A stretch of 64,000 bases of DNA from CAYOFF01 sp964403415 (GTDB taxonomy: Bacteria > Patescibacteriota > Gracilibacteria > Absconditabacterales > Absconditicoccaceae): the NCBI GenBank assembly GCA_964403415.1, contig CAYOFF010000001.1:186001-250000 (forward strand). Reading direction: 5' to 3'. A program made the position numbers and the translations under genes. Below, piece by piece: positions 45,033-58,792 of this stretch. The first letter of the stretch is position 1. Every line of letters begins with the position of its first letter. The notes under the pieces were generated by a model. That model ran no database searches. It saw nothing but the letters and a program-made list of their open reading frames with translations, and was not told the DNA's origin.

Positions 45033-45112
45033 GTTTTGTGCTGGCTGTAGAGAGAGGTGATGAGCATATACATAAGGTGAGAGACAATGTGTACTTCTAA
45101 AACACTATACAA

Positions 45113-45184
45113 TGCGGGGTGGAGAAGTGGTATCTCGCCGGGCTCATAACCCGGAGGTCGTAGGTTCGATCCCTACCCCCGCAA
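45113..45184 (+). tRNA. Initiator tRNA-Met (fMet, CAU)
   Basis: Acceptor GCGGGG/CCCCGC preceded by T1 opposite A72. The anticodon stem CCGGG-CTCATAA-CCCGG carries the consecutive G-C pairs typical of initiators. T-arm GTAGGTTCGATCCCTAC. Position 1-72 is T-A rather than the usual mismatched C-A. Confidence 0.9.
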
Positions 45185-45214
45185 GTTATACAAGTTAGGC
45201 AAGTTATGTTCCAT

Positions 45215-45287
45215 TCGGGAGTAGCTTAATTGGTAGAGCACTTGACTCTGAATCAAGGGGTTCTAGGTTCGAGTCCTAGCTCCCGAG
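45215..45287 (+). tRNA. tRNA-Gln (CUG)
   Basis: Acceptor TCGGGAG/CTCCCGA with discriminator G, anticodon loop CTCTGAA (CTG), T-arm TAGGTTCGAGTCCTA. A second Gln isoacceptor in the same cluster. Confidence 0.92.
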
Positions 45288-45290
45288 CGT

Positions 45291-45372
45291 GCCGGGGTGG
45301 TGGAATTGGCAGACACGCTGCGCTTAGAACGCAGTACCGTCAGGTGTGCAGGTTCAAGTCCTGTCCCCGGTA
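45291..45372 (+). tRNA. tRNA-Leu (UAG)
   Basis: 82 nt with a class-II variable arm; acceptor GCCGGGG/CCCCGGT with a G.T first pair, anticodon loop CTTAGAA (TAG), T-arm CAGGTTCAAGTCCTG. Starts 3 nt after tRNA-Gln(CUG). Confidence 0.92.
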
Positions 45373-45406
45373 GTCTTTGTTCTCCAATCCGGTGAAATCT
45401 ATCTAT

Positions 45407-45479
<73 letters not shown>

Positions 45480-45513
45480 GATTGTACTCTTTATCTTTCG
45501 TTTTTGTTATCCT

Positions 45514-45777
45514 ATGCCATTGATCAAATCTGCAAAAAAAGCACTTCGTAGAAGTCAGGTTCTCCAAGATAGGAACTTGAATTTCAAGATTGCTATGAAA
45601 AAAGCAGTCAAGGAAGTTAAGAAGGCAACAGTAGCTGGAGAGCCAAAGGCGAAAGTAGGCGAACTTGTTCAGAAGGCATACAGTGCAATTGATAAGGCAC
45701 AGAGAAGAAATATCTTGCACAAAAATGCTGCTGCGAGAAAAAAATCAAGATTAACAAAAGCAGCTGCAACTGTCTAA
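45514..45777 (+). CDS. rpsT: 30S ribosomal protein S20
   Basis: Small-subunit protein binding the 16S 5' domain. 87 residues, very Lys/Ala-rich and helical: MPLIKSAKKALRRSQVLQDR at the N-terminus and the conserved IDKAQRRNILHKNAAARKKS region near the C-terminus. No TGA codons; it stops at TAA. It is embedded in the tRNA cluster, between tRNA-Asn and tRNA-Thr on the same strand. Confidence 0.96.
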   Translation: MPLIKSAKKALRRSQVLQDRNLNFKIAMKKAVKEVKKATVAGEPKAKVGELVQKAYSAIDKAQRRNILHKNAAARKKSRLTKAAATV

Positions 45778-45824
45778 ATTTTGGTGACACAAAAATTTGA
45801 ATAATAGAGCATTGTGCTCTTTAT

Positions 45825-45897
45825 GCCAGCATAGCTCAACTGGCAGAGCAACTGCCTTGTAAGCAGTAGGTTGTCGGTTCAAGTCCGACTGCTGGCT
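45825..45897 (+). tRNA. tRNA-Thr (UGU)
   Basis: Acceptor GCCAGCA/TGCTGGC with discriminator T, anticodon loop CTTGTAA (TGT), T-arm GTCGGTTCAAGTCCGAC. Confidence 0.93.
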
Positions 45898-45910
45898 AAT
45901 TAAAAATATA

Positions 45911-45986
45911 CGGAGTGGTAGTTCAGTCGGCTAGAACGCCTGCCTGTCACGCAGGAGGTCGCGGGTTCGAGTCCCGTCCATTCCGC
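45911..45986 (+). tRNA. tRNA-Asp (GUC)
   Basis: Acceptor CGGAGTG/CATTCCG (one G.T pair) with discriminator C, anticodon loop CTGTCAC (GTC), T-arm GCGGGTTCGAGTCCCGT. Confidence 0.9.
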
Positions 45987-45993
45987 CAGTTAT

Positions 45994-46065
45994 GGCCTCA
46001 TCGTCTAGTGGTCAGGACAGCGGGTTTTCATCCCGTAGACCGGGGTTCGATTCCCCGTGGGGCTG
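45994..46065 (+). tRNA. tRNA-Glu (UUC)
   Basis: Acceptor GGCCTCA/TGGGGCT with discriminator G, anticodon loop TTTTCAT (TTC), T-arm CGGGGTTCGATTCCCCG. Eight nt after tRNA-Asp. Confidence 0.92.
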
Positions 46066-46136
46066 AGAAAAAACTACACACACAGATAGTTGAAAAATAG
46101 AAATGAAAACATACATAGTAACATCGATGATTATAT

Positions 46137-46210
46137 GGGTGATTAGCTCAGTTGGCGAGAGCACCTCCCTTACAAGGAGGGGGTCGTAGGTTCGAGACCT
46201 ACATCACCCA
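46137..46210 (+). tRNA. tRNA-Val (UAC)
   Basis: Acceptor GGGTGAT/ATCACCC with discriminator A, anticodon loop CTTACAA (TAC), T-arm GTAGGTTCGAGACCTAC. Confidence 0.93.
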
Positions 46211-46222
46211 CCATTATTATCA

Positions 46223-46296
46223 GGGCCTGTAGCTCAGGTGGTTAGAGCAGCCGGCTCATAACCGGCGGGTCACTGGTTCAAGTCCAGTCGGGCCCA
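46223..46296 (+). tRNA. tRNA with CAU anticodon, probably tRNA-Ile2 (lysidine type)
   Basis: Acceptor GGGCCTG/CGGGCCC with discriminator A, anticodon stem-loop CCGGC-TCATAA-CCGG region with CAT, T-arm ACTGGTTCAAGTCCAGT. The GGGCC acceptor resembles bacterial tRNA-Ile(CAU) recognised by TilS. An elongator Met identity cannot be excluded. Confidence 0.8.
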
Positions 46297-46388
46297 GACC
46301 ATGTTTGCTGATGAAATCTGAGTTACAAAAAATTATTTCAAAAAAATGTGCAAACAAAAACAGAGATAAATTATGACAATCAAGATAT

Positions 46389-46462
46389 GCGGGTGTAACT
46401 CAATTGGCTAGAGTCACGGCCTTCCAAGCCGTTGGTTGCGAGTTCGAGTCTCGTCGCCCGCT
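46389..46462 (+). tRNA. tRNA-Gly (UCC)
   Basis: Acceptor GCGGGTG/CGCCCGC with discriminator T, anticodon loop CTTCCAA (TCC), T-arm GCGAGTTCGAGTCTCGT. It reads GGA/GGG. The tRNA-Gly(UCA) required to read UGA is not in this window. Confidence 0.93.
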
Positions 46463-46514
46463 ATTGTCTACTAAGTAACAAAAAATGAAGAGCGTCACGT
46501 CCACATTCTCACTC

Positions 46515-46544
46515 TTGACATTTTTTGTGTATTTTCAGTAGATT
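46515..46544 (+). promoter_or_regulatory. Candidate rRNA operon promoter
   Basis: TTGACA (46515-46520), 18-bp spacer, TAGATT (46539-46544), about 110 nt before the 23S gene and downstream of the last tRNA. The -10 box is a weak match. Confidence 0.5.
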
Positions 46545-46620
46545 TTGATGAAAATGTGTTGCATTCGTATGTAACATTGGTACATTGGCAATCACGTCGA
46601 AACGTGGTGTGTGTTCATTA

Positions 46621-46653
46621 ACAGATCGTGCTATTATCTTTTTTGGAAAACAT

Positions 46654-46655
<2 letters not shown>
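46621..46655 (+). repeat. Left arm of 23S processing stem
   Basis: ACAGATCGTGCTATTA followed by a T run and GGAAAACATTAA is the near-complete inverted complement of 49586-49622. The long stem brings the two ends of 23S together, as expected for RNase III processing. Confidence 0.8.
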
Positions 46656-49585
<2,930 letters not shown>

Positions 49586-49590
<5 letters not shown>

Positions 49591-49622
49591 GTTTTTCCAA
49601 AAAAATTAATAGCGTGGTCTGT
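49586..49622 (+). repeat. Right arm of 23S processing stem
   Basis: TTAATGTTTTTCCAAAAAAA followed by TTAATAGCGTGGTCTGT pairs with 46621-46655, marking the 3' processing boundary of 23S. Confidence 0.8.
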
Positions 49623-49704
49623 GATAATCAGCACATAATGCGAACGATCAGTGGTAATAACGAAGTATATATGTAGATATACTTTTGCATGGTCCTTCTA
49701 GAAA

Positions 49705-49823
49705 TGGTGGTACTGATGTATTCGGGGGAAATACCTGTTCCCATTCCGAACACAGAAGTCAAGCCCCGAGTAGTCGATGATACTTGTGCTCTACAGCGCT
49801 GGGAAAGTAGATTGGTGCCACCA
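49705..49823 (+). rRNA. 5S ribosomal RNA
   Basis: 119 nt: TGGTGGTACTGATG at the 5' end, CCTGTTCCCATTCCGAACAC in the loop B/C region, and TTGGTGCCACCA at the 3' end pairing with the 5' end. An extra perfect 10-bp inverted repeat (TCCTTCTAGA at 49693 and TCTAGAAGGA at 49826) encloses the gene as a processing stem. It lies between 23S and 16S. Confidence 0.95.
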
Positions 49824-49963
49824 TCTCTAGAAGGATTAAGATCATTCACATACATACCCTAAGAATCTCCGGATAGAGTTCTTAGAAGGTAGAAAATGTT
49901 TAGCCACGTTTTCTATATAATCACAATCAGCAACAAGAAAAAGAGGCAAAACTTTCAGTAACC

Positions 49964-51432
<1,469 letters not shown>

Positions 51433-51511
51433 CCAAATTTTCTTAATAGAGATGCTCGGTTACTGAGAGTTTTGTTTCTTTTTCTTCTTATTGATTGTGA
51501 ATATAGGCTAA

Positions 51512-51538
51512 AGAGTCGTTACAAAAGCGACTTTTTTG
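51512..51538 (+). terminator. Terminator of the rRNA operon
   Basis: AGTCG-TTACAAAAG-CGACT stem followed by a T run, 80 nt after the 16S end. It supports 16S as the last gene of the transcript. Confidence 0.75.
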
Positions 51539-51589
51539 CGTTGTGATAAAACTGTCTTTTGTCTTTTTGGGAAAAATGCCTCTTTTCAC

Positions 51590-52429
51590 CTACTTGATGC
51601 TATTGGGGATGTAGAGACGATGTGAATGGTAGAGAAAGTATGTTGTCCCAGCATAAGCCAGTAACATATATATGATAATTCATCGACCGATATTGAATGT
51701 GAGAAGCGTATTGTAGATGAAATGAAGAGCAATGCCCAACAGTAGTCAGAGAGATAGACCTTTGGAAAGCGAGATTTTGAGGTGTTTTTGGAGCATATAT
51801 GCAACCGTTCATGAAAAAATCCCGTGTAGTAGAAAGCCAAAAATGCCTCTTCATATGAGCAGAGAGAGAAAACTTTCTGAAAATATGCCAGGAGCGATAT
51901 GTCCTGCTAGATAGATAATGTTTTCAAATCGAGCAAATCCATATGCACTGAGGAGACTTAGCGGAAGAAGATCATTGAGCATAAGCGGTGATGTGGCGTC
52001 GAAAATGTGTGTGGTATTGAGGAGTTTGAGAAATTCTTCACTGGTTGCAACTATGAGTAAATACCCAAATACAAGTCGCCCCATCGAAATACTATTGACT
52101 TGCTGAGCGACAAGAAAAAGACCGCAGCAGATCATGTATGAGCTTATGATTAGTATGCGGTGTTCATGATTGCGGAATGTGAGAATGAGTACGAGAACGG
52201 GCAGTAACAAGTATACGCCAAAAAGCGCAATACGTTCTCGTCCAAACGGTGTTGTGAGCGATGTGTAGAGGTAGTCGGTTGCGTGTTGGGGAAATATTCG
52301 CTGAATGAGATAGGGATAGGCTAATAGCAGTATGGCGGCAATTATTCATCATACAAGGAGGGATCGTTGTCTGGTGATTTTGGTGTGAGGGAAAAGTTGG
52401 CTTGTAAGCCATCTTCGTATGGTAAGCAT
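51590..52429 (-). CDS. PrsW-like intramembrane metalloprotease
   Basis: 279 residues with about seven to eight transmembrane helices. The family's conserved residues are all visible: SEEFLKLL (the E-E-x-x-K motif, near residue 140), FARFENIIYL (F-x-x-x-E-N), LLHGIFSGTVAYM (H in the following helix) and IALHFIYN (H-x-x-(W/Y)-N). PrsW proteases cut anti-sigma factors or other membrane substrates; no anti-sigma gene is nearby. TGA at 51851-51853 and other positions is Gly. The start is ATG 52429. It converges with the rRNA operon and is divergent from rnhA. Confidence 0.85.
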
Positions 52430-52654
52430 GATGAGCTGACTACCGATGAGGTATGCCCGCGCAGTTGCTGTCTGAAGCATCACTATATGATGCGAATAAA
52501 GGTTCTTTGCCGACCGTGTGTTCCCGTAATATATATTGTGCTCTAAGTATACTTGGGAAGGGATCGCTTGTCAAACCTTCCTCCTGTCTTGCAATTGTGC
52601 TTAAAAACATAACTATTCGTGTGATTTTTAACTCATTTTTGAGGATCGTATATT

Positions 52655-53227
52655 ATGCCGAAGGATACGCATGGTACAGATAAAAAACAAGCAAGATCTT
52701 CTCATATCAAGCATATACATTGTTATACTGATGGTAGCTCGCTGGGGAATCCTGGACCTGGAGGGTGGGCATCGATTATTGTCTATCCGGACGGTCGTGA
52801 GCGTGTGCTTCATGGAGGAGACGCGCATACCACCAACAACAGAATGGAACTTTTGGCGGCAGCACGTACAGTGTATAGCTTGTTGGGTGTAGATGAGCTG
52901 CCAGATGGTAGTATGTGAGGACTCTTTGGTGGACCCTCGATGCCTCAGGGGCATTGCTCTGAGAAAATTACTATCTCTACGGACAGCGAGTATGTGCAGA
53001 AAGGTATTACAGAGTATCTGCCAAATCGAGTGTTGCGTAATCGAAAAACGGTAAGCAAAAAACCAGTTCAACATAGTGACTTGCGACAAATTATTGCGTG
53101 AGTACTTCCCTTGTTTGATGACCTGAAGCGAGAATGGGTAAGAGGACACAATGGCCACGGAATGAACGAACGTGTAGATGAGTTAGCCAGAAATGAGGCC
53201 ATGAACTGGCAGAGAAAACGTAGGTAG
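52655..53227 (+). CDS. rnhA: Ribonuclease HI
   Basis: Degrades RNA in RNA-DNA hybrids. 190 residues. Catalytic positions: Asp in CYTDGSSLGNPGPGGWAS, Glu in TTNNRMELLAAARTV, Asp in ISTDSEYVQKGI, and Asp in GMNERVDELARNEA after the conserved REWVRGHNGHG. An N-terminal extension of about 20 residues and an insert between the second and third motifs (GGLFGGPSMPQGHCSEK, partly TGA-encoded) make it longer than the usual 150. The mutL gene begins 27 nt downstream, suggesting a replication/repair operon. Confidence 0.95.
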
Positions 53228-53254
53228 AGAATATTTTAGTAGATATTTTGGAAG

Positions 53255-55108
53255 ATGTATATTGCGAAGTTGCCACAGCACGTGATCAATAGACTCAAAG
53301 CATGAGAAGTAGTAGAACGTCCTGCCTCAGTGATCAAAGAACTTGTCGAAAATGCATTGGATGCGGGTGCGACTGAAATTGAAGTTGTCGTAGAAAAAGC
53401 CTGAAAACAGCTGATGGCGGTTTATGATAACGGCACATGAATTCATCCAGATGATCTGTTGTTGACGGTGGAGAGATATGCGACATCCAAACTTAAAGAT
53501 GAAACTGATTTGCAGCGTATGGCGACATATGGATTTAGAGGAGAGGCGCTTGCAAGTATTTCTGAGGTGTCGCAATTTTCGTTGCAGACCAAGAGGGCAG
53601 AAGACGAGGCTGGATATGAGCTGTTTCCGTTGCAGGGGTGATACGAAACGAAGCAGATTCCTTTTGCTGATTTGCATGGGACACGTGTGTTTATCAAGGA
53701 TCTCTTTGGACAAATTCCAGTGAGAAAAAAATTTCTTAAGTCAGATCAGACGGAGCGGAAGTATATCGTAGATATGGTGACACATTATGCCTTGGTACAT
53801 CCTGATAAGTCATGGAGACTTACTAGAGATGGAAAAACTGTCTATGATCTCAAGCCAGGGGAGGGGTTGTTTACAAGACTGAGTGCGCTGTATGCGCCTG
53901 ATTGGATGCCTCATCTGAGAGAGGTGATGATACAAGATGAACAGTTGGAGATTATGGGATATGTGAGTGATGCTGCATTGACGTTTGCGAGTAGTGATTT
54001 TTTTAATGTGTTTGTAAACAATAGGCCAGTCCAAGATAAGATTATCAAAAAGGCTGTTATGGATGCATACTATAGGCAGGTGGCTCCAGGTATGATGCCG
54101 TTTGTAACGTTGTTTGTACAGTTGAAGCCTGATCTTTTGGATATCAATGTGCATCCTAGAAAAATGGAGGTAAGATTTTTGGATCCAGGAAGTATGTATA
54201 CGCGTGTACATGAGGCTATTGTTCATGTTTTGGGTGAACAAAAGGTGAATAGCTGATCTATACTGTGATGATATAGCAGTTCTAAACATGAATCTTGAAG
54301 TGGTGTGTGAACGTGAAGCACATGAATATGAGGTGCATGAATATCGCATGTATGAACATGATATGGGTGATGATGATATACGCAGTCATCATGGCAACAA
54401 TCTCAATCTCCATTTCAGCAATCCTCTCAAAAACCCTCACGAGATGCGGTAAAGCAACGATCATGAGTATCTGTGGTGCCTTCGCAGCAGCTTATGCAAC
54501 GTGATGTAGTATGAGAAACTACGCCTTTTGATCTTGGAGGAGAACAGGTTGTGCTTATTTGACAGCTATGGGATATGTATTTGGTGCTGCAGAGTAGTGA
54601 TGCTCTGTATCTCATAGATCATCACGCGTTAGCGGAGAGAGTGCTCTTTGAGCAAATGAAACAGGAGGTGCGTGATGAGTGATATCGTCCTGAGATCTTG
54701 TTGCATCCTGTTTCTGTACAATATCCTGTAGCGCAGGAGGCAGAAATTGCTGAGCTGTGTACGAGGCTTGCGGAGTATGGATTTGATGTGAGCGTATTGT
54801 CTCCAGGCACATTGGTTGTTTATAGTGTGCCGCATATTTTTGGGAAGTATCAGATTGATGTAGCTGTGCTTTTTCGTCAGCTTTGGGGCAAGGACGATAT
54901 TTCGTTTGATCTTATTTTGGATGAAATCTTTGCAACAAAGTCATGTAAGGCATCTATCAAGGCATGACAGAGACTGAGTTTCCCAGAAATGCAACATCTC
55001 ATAGAGGATGGGAAAATGTATATTCCAGGGATGTTTGTATGTCAGCATGGGAGACCGAGCGCCATAAGAGTTCCCAAAAAAGACGTTGATCAGTGGTTTG
55101 ATAGATAA
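53255..55108 (+). CDS. mutL: DNA mismatch repair protein MutL
   Basis: GHKL ATPase that couples mismatch recognition to strand removal. 617 residues. The N-terminal ATPase domain shows LKAGEVVERPASVIKELVEN (its Gly is TGA at 53303-53305), the DNGTGI box, and YGFRGEALASISEVS. The INVHPRKMEVRF segment ends the transducer domain. A linker of about 100 residues is very Gly/Ser-rich, then Gln-rich, and most of its Gly are TGA. The C-terminal dimerisation domain has LIGQLWDMYLV, LIDHHALAERVLFE, SCKASIKAG and MFVCQHGRPSAI. The D-Q-H-A-x-x-E endonuclease motif reads DHHALAE, so endonuclease activity is uncertain. No mutS in the window. A strong terminator follows. Confidence 0.96.
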
Positions 55109-55159
55109 TGTCTCGTATGAGCTACAGTTGAATAGGTTGAATATATTTTTGATTCTACG

Positions 55160-55186
55160 AAAAAAGACTGCTTAGCAGTCTTTTTT
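55160..55186. terminator. Bidirectional terminator between mutL and the DoxX gene
   Basis: AAAAAAGACTGC-TTA-GCAGTCTTTTTT is a perfect 12-bp stem with A and T tracts on both sides, placed between two convergent genes. Confidence 0.93.
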
Positions 55187-55256
55187 CATATGTTTTGATA
55201 ATAGATACTTTTTGTAGATAGGTTGTGATTGTGGTTATTGGTTGGTATGAGATTTA

Positions 55257-55742
55257 TTAGCAACATCCACCATCTCCGCAACATCCGTCTTTCATAGCCT
55301 TGTCATCGCACTTGCCGTCCTTGCAGTATTTTCTCCATTTGCATCGTCCGTCGATTGAGTAGCGACCACCACCTGTGAGTGTAAGACTGAGGAGCGTGAG
55401 AATATATGCGAAGTCTAGTTCAGCTTTTTGGAGTGCCCATCATTTGCTATTAGCAGCAAACAAGAGAACGAGCATACCTAGGAATGCCGCAACAGGTGTG
55501 AAGATGCCGAGAATAAGCGCTCCACCTGCTCCGATTTCTATAGCTCTAGCAATTTGGAACCATACGTCTGTAGAGAGGAATGTGAGTCATACTTTGTGTG
55601 CTGCTCATCCGACGAATCCCATCATCTGCTCACTAGCACCTAACTTCATGATACCGTGATAAAGTAATCCTGCTCCGACACCAACACGAAGAATAAGATG
55701 GCCTAGATTGTGACAATAAGCTCTGTTTTTCATCATCATCAT
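55257..55742 (-). CDS. DoxX-family membrane protein with Cys-rich tail
   Basis: 161 residues. Four transmembrane helices: LILRVGVGAGLLYHGIMKLG typical of DoxX helix 1, then AIEIGAGGALILGIFTPVAA and two more. The C-terminal 30 residues are unusual: CKWRKYCKDGKCDDKAMKDG and then CCGDGGCC, with eight Cys, likely a metal-binding tail. DoxX proteins are linked to redox and thiol stress. The start is the first of four consecutive ATG codons (55742); any of them could be used. TGA codons occur at Gly positions and the gene stops at TAA. Convergent with mutL. Confidence 0.85.
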
Positions 55743-55844
55743 GAGAGAGAAAAAAATAAGGTAAAAGGTATGAGGGGATCATATCTATCTGGTTTTGGCT
55801 TGCAAGCCCAATGCCTCGTGCTATATGGTGTCAGATAATGACAT

Positions 55845-56996
55845 TTATGATGTAGGATGTTTGGCAGGGAAGTAAGCAAACTCTTGTTTGTCTTTGATTG
55901 CACAAACGGTTTGATACATAAGCGTAATAGTTTGTTCGAGATCGTCTTTGTGAACCATCTCTACGGTTGTATGCATGTAACGTAGTGGAAGCGAGATAAG
56001 TGCAGAGGGAACGCCGTCATTTGAGTAGGCGAATGCGTCGGTGTCTGTGCCTGTATATGTGGATCTTGCGTCGAGCTGAAACGGTATTTTATTCTTCTGC
56101 GCAGTAGATTTGATAAACTTGATGACGTTGTTGTGTACTGCTGGACCTATGGAAAGGACCGGTCATAACCCACATACGCTTTCTCACTCTATTTTTTTGT
56201 CGATCATGGGTGTCGTGGTGTCGTGACATACGTCGGTAATAATTGCAACATTTGGCTTGAGGCGATTTGCGATCATTTCTGCTCATCTCAGGCCGATTTC
56301 TTCTTGGACGCTGTTGACGATGTAGAGGCAGATATCGAGATTTTTTTTGTTTTGTTTGAGTAGTCTTGCGACTTGTGCGATCATAAATCATCATGCTCTG
56401 TTGTCCATTGCTCTACCTACATAGTAGCGATCATTGAGGACCATAAACTCATCTTCGTAGGTGATGACGTTTCCTATTTCAATGCCGAGCTTTTCGACTT
56501 CTTTTTTGGTGGTACAGCCGCAGTCCAAGAAAATATTGTCTTTGGTAGGAGACTGTTCGTCTTTTCATTTTCTGGTATGAATTGCTGGTCGTCCAAAAAC
56601 GGCTTTGATAGCTTTACCGTCTGCGGTTCGAATATTTACTCTTTTGCTAGGCGCGATTTGGTGGTCAGATCAACCGTTTCTGATGACATTGATGAGGCCA
56701 TCGTTTCCCACATAATTTACGAACCAGCTGATTTCGTCACAGTGTGCCTCGAGGACAACTTTGTAGGTGCCTTTGGGATTGATAACCCCGACGGCAGTGC
56801 CGTAGCTGTCTGTGAAGATTTCGTCTACATATGGTCTGATATAGTCCATCCAGACTTTTTGGCCGGTGTATTCAAATCCAGTAGGTGAAGGGGTATTGAT
56901 GAGTGTTTCAAAAAATGCTATATCGGTAGCTGAAAGAAGAGATGATGTTTTTTTGGAGGATTTTGAAGATGTTTTGGTAGATTTCTTGGGAGACAT
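55845..56996 (-). CDS. M42-family aminopeptidase (glutamyl aminopeptidase/endoglucanase-like)
   Basis: Zinc/cobalt exopeptidase, cytoplasmic. 383 residues. Metal ligands are visible in LEAHCDEISWFVNYVG (usual A-H-M-D-E-I), in RAMDNRAGGFMIAQV (D-D/N-R-x-G) and in NSVQEEIGLRGAEMIA (the E-E pair, catalytic base and ligand). The His near the C-terminus lies in YMHTTVEMVHKDDLE. A Lys/Ser-rich N-terminal extension of about 20 residues precedes the domain. TGA codons join four fragments. Divergent from glyA with a 207-nt gap. Confidence 0.92.
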
Positions 56997-57203
56997 GCGA
57001 TGTGATAAGATAAGCTAAAACTGAGAAACGTTCAGCAAAAAACACACTGGACACCATAGGCAAGAGGTCTACAAAAGCAAGTTTAGGTTGGCTTTTGTTG
57101 TCAGTTTTGCTATAGATTTTGATAGTGAGGACGTGGATATTTATAACCTGCGTGGATACCTCATCTGTACGTGTGGACATTTATTTCCTGATGTGATAGT
57201 AGT

Positions 57204-58601
57204 ATGGATAACATAATTTCAGATCTTATTGCAAAAGAGTACCAGCGTCAGCAGGACGAACTCGAGCTTATTGCATCTGAGAACTATGTCTCGCCAGCGG
57301 TGATGCAGGCGTACGCAAATGTGTTTACCAATAAATATTCCGAAGGATATCCTGGAAAACGCTACTATGGCGGTCAGATTTGGGTAGATAGGCTGGAGGT
57401 GTTGACGCAATGGAGAGCGTTACGCATGTTTGGATTGTTGCCTACTGTAGCGCAGAATGAAGAGCAGGCTATACTGGAGCGCGAAGGATACGATCATGTC
57501 AGAGAAGTGATACAGTCATGATCGTGGGCAGTAAACGTACAGCCGCTGAGTGGCGGACCGGCGAATGCGGCTGTGTTCCTTAGCTGCTTGCAGCATGGCG
57601 ATACGGTGCTTGGGATGAGTTTGGACTGTGGGGGACATCTGAGTCATGGACATCCACTCAACTTCTCAGGTCAATACTATACTATCGTAGCGTATGGCGT
57701 AGATCAGACGACGCATATGATAGACTATGATGATGTCCTGAAGAAAGCACTTGCATCAAAACCACAGCTTATCTTAGCGGGATTTAGTGCATACAGTAGA
57801 CAAGTAGACCGACAAAAGTTTGCAGATATAGCGTCCAAAGTAGAAGAGGTACATGGCTATAGACCGTTGCTTATGGCTGATGTTGCGCATGTGGCAGGAC
57901 TGATGGCGGGGGGTGTATATGAGGGACCTTTTGATTGTTTTGATATTGTAACGACAACGACGCACAAGACATTGAGAGGACCGAGAGGCGGACTTATTTA
58001 TATGAGATCGTGAATGTGTGTAAGAAATGGTAAGGAGATTGATCTAGAAAAACTGATCAATAGATGAGTCTTTCCTTGACTACAGGGATGACCGCATGAG
58101 CATATTGTAGCCGCGAAGGCAGTCGCATTTGGTGAGGTTCTCTATGGAAGCTCCTGGGAGTCGCAGCTGTCTGACACGACATTTGCAGGCTATACAAGGC
58201 GTGTCATAGACAATGCGCGCGTGCTTGCAGCCGAACTGATGCGCGCATGACGATCCGTCGAGACATGAGGAACAGACAATCATATTGTGTTGCTGGATGT
58301 GACCAAGAAACGTGGTGATGCCACAGCACTTACGTGAAAGAAAGCCGAAAAACTTCTTGAAGATATCGGCATTTCCGTCAACAAAAACATGCTGCCGTAT
58401 GATGCTAGACCTCCGCTTGATCCAAGTGGTATTAGGCTTGGTACACCAGCATTGACGACGAGAGGACTTGGTGTAGAGGAGGTAAAGGAGTTGGCGGGAA
58501 TTATAGATAGAGCATTGTCTGCTGAGGGTAATGAGGGTGTACTGGTAGGTCTCAAGCATGAGGTGTTGGAGCTGTGTGGGAGGTTTGAGGTGAGGTATTA
58601 G
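57204..58601 (+). CDS. glyA: Serine hydroxymethyltransferase with internal insertion
   Basis: PLP enzyme interconverting serine and glycine and charging THF with one-carbon units; it supplies both glycine and the folate cofactor used by ThyA. 465 residues. Landmarks: LELIASENYVSPAVMQA, NKYSEGYPGKRYYGGQ, TTTTHKTLRGPRGGLIY with the PLP lysine, and VFPGLQGGPHEHIVAAKAVA (both Gly here include TGA, for example 58077-58079). Eight TGA codons in total. Between the LFG-like MFGLLP and the conserved NVQPLSGG there is an insertion of about 30 residues (AQNEEQAILEREGYDHVREV) not found in typical GlyA (about 420 residues). The stop is TAG. Confidence 0.96.
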
Positions 58602-58792
58602 AAAACACTGAATTATTTGGCCAATGCCTATAATCCCTATGAAATTTCTACTATTGTAGATAGCGACATAAAACACATGCGATGTGCGGACGTAATAAGC
58701 TACTTGAAAAAATTATTGCAGAACATTATAGTGACGCAGAAGATTGGATATTCTTTTTGTAAGTTGATCTTTTAGTTGCTTCTTTACTAACT

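Noticed and set aside
57073..57098. Hairpin CAAAAGC/GCTTTTG in the glyA-M42 gap as a terminator
   Set aside because: The two flanking genes diverge from this region, so no transcript needs to end here; more likely chance or regulatory.
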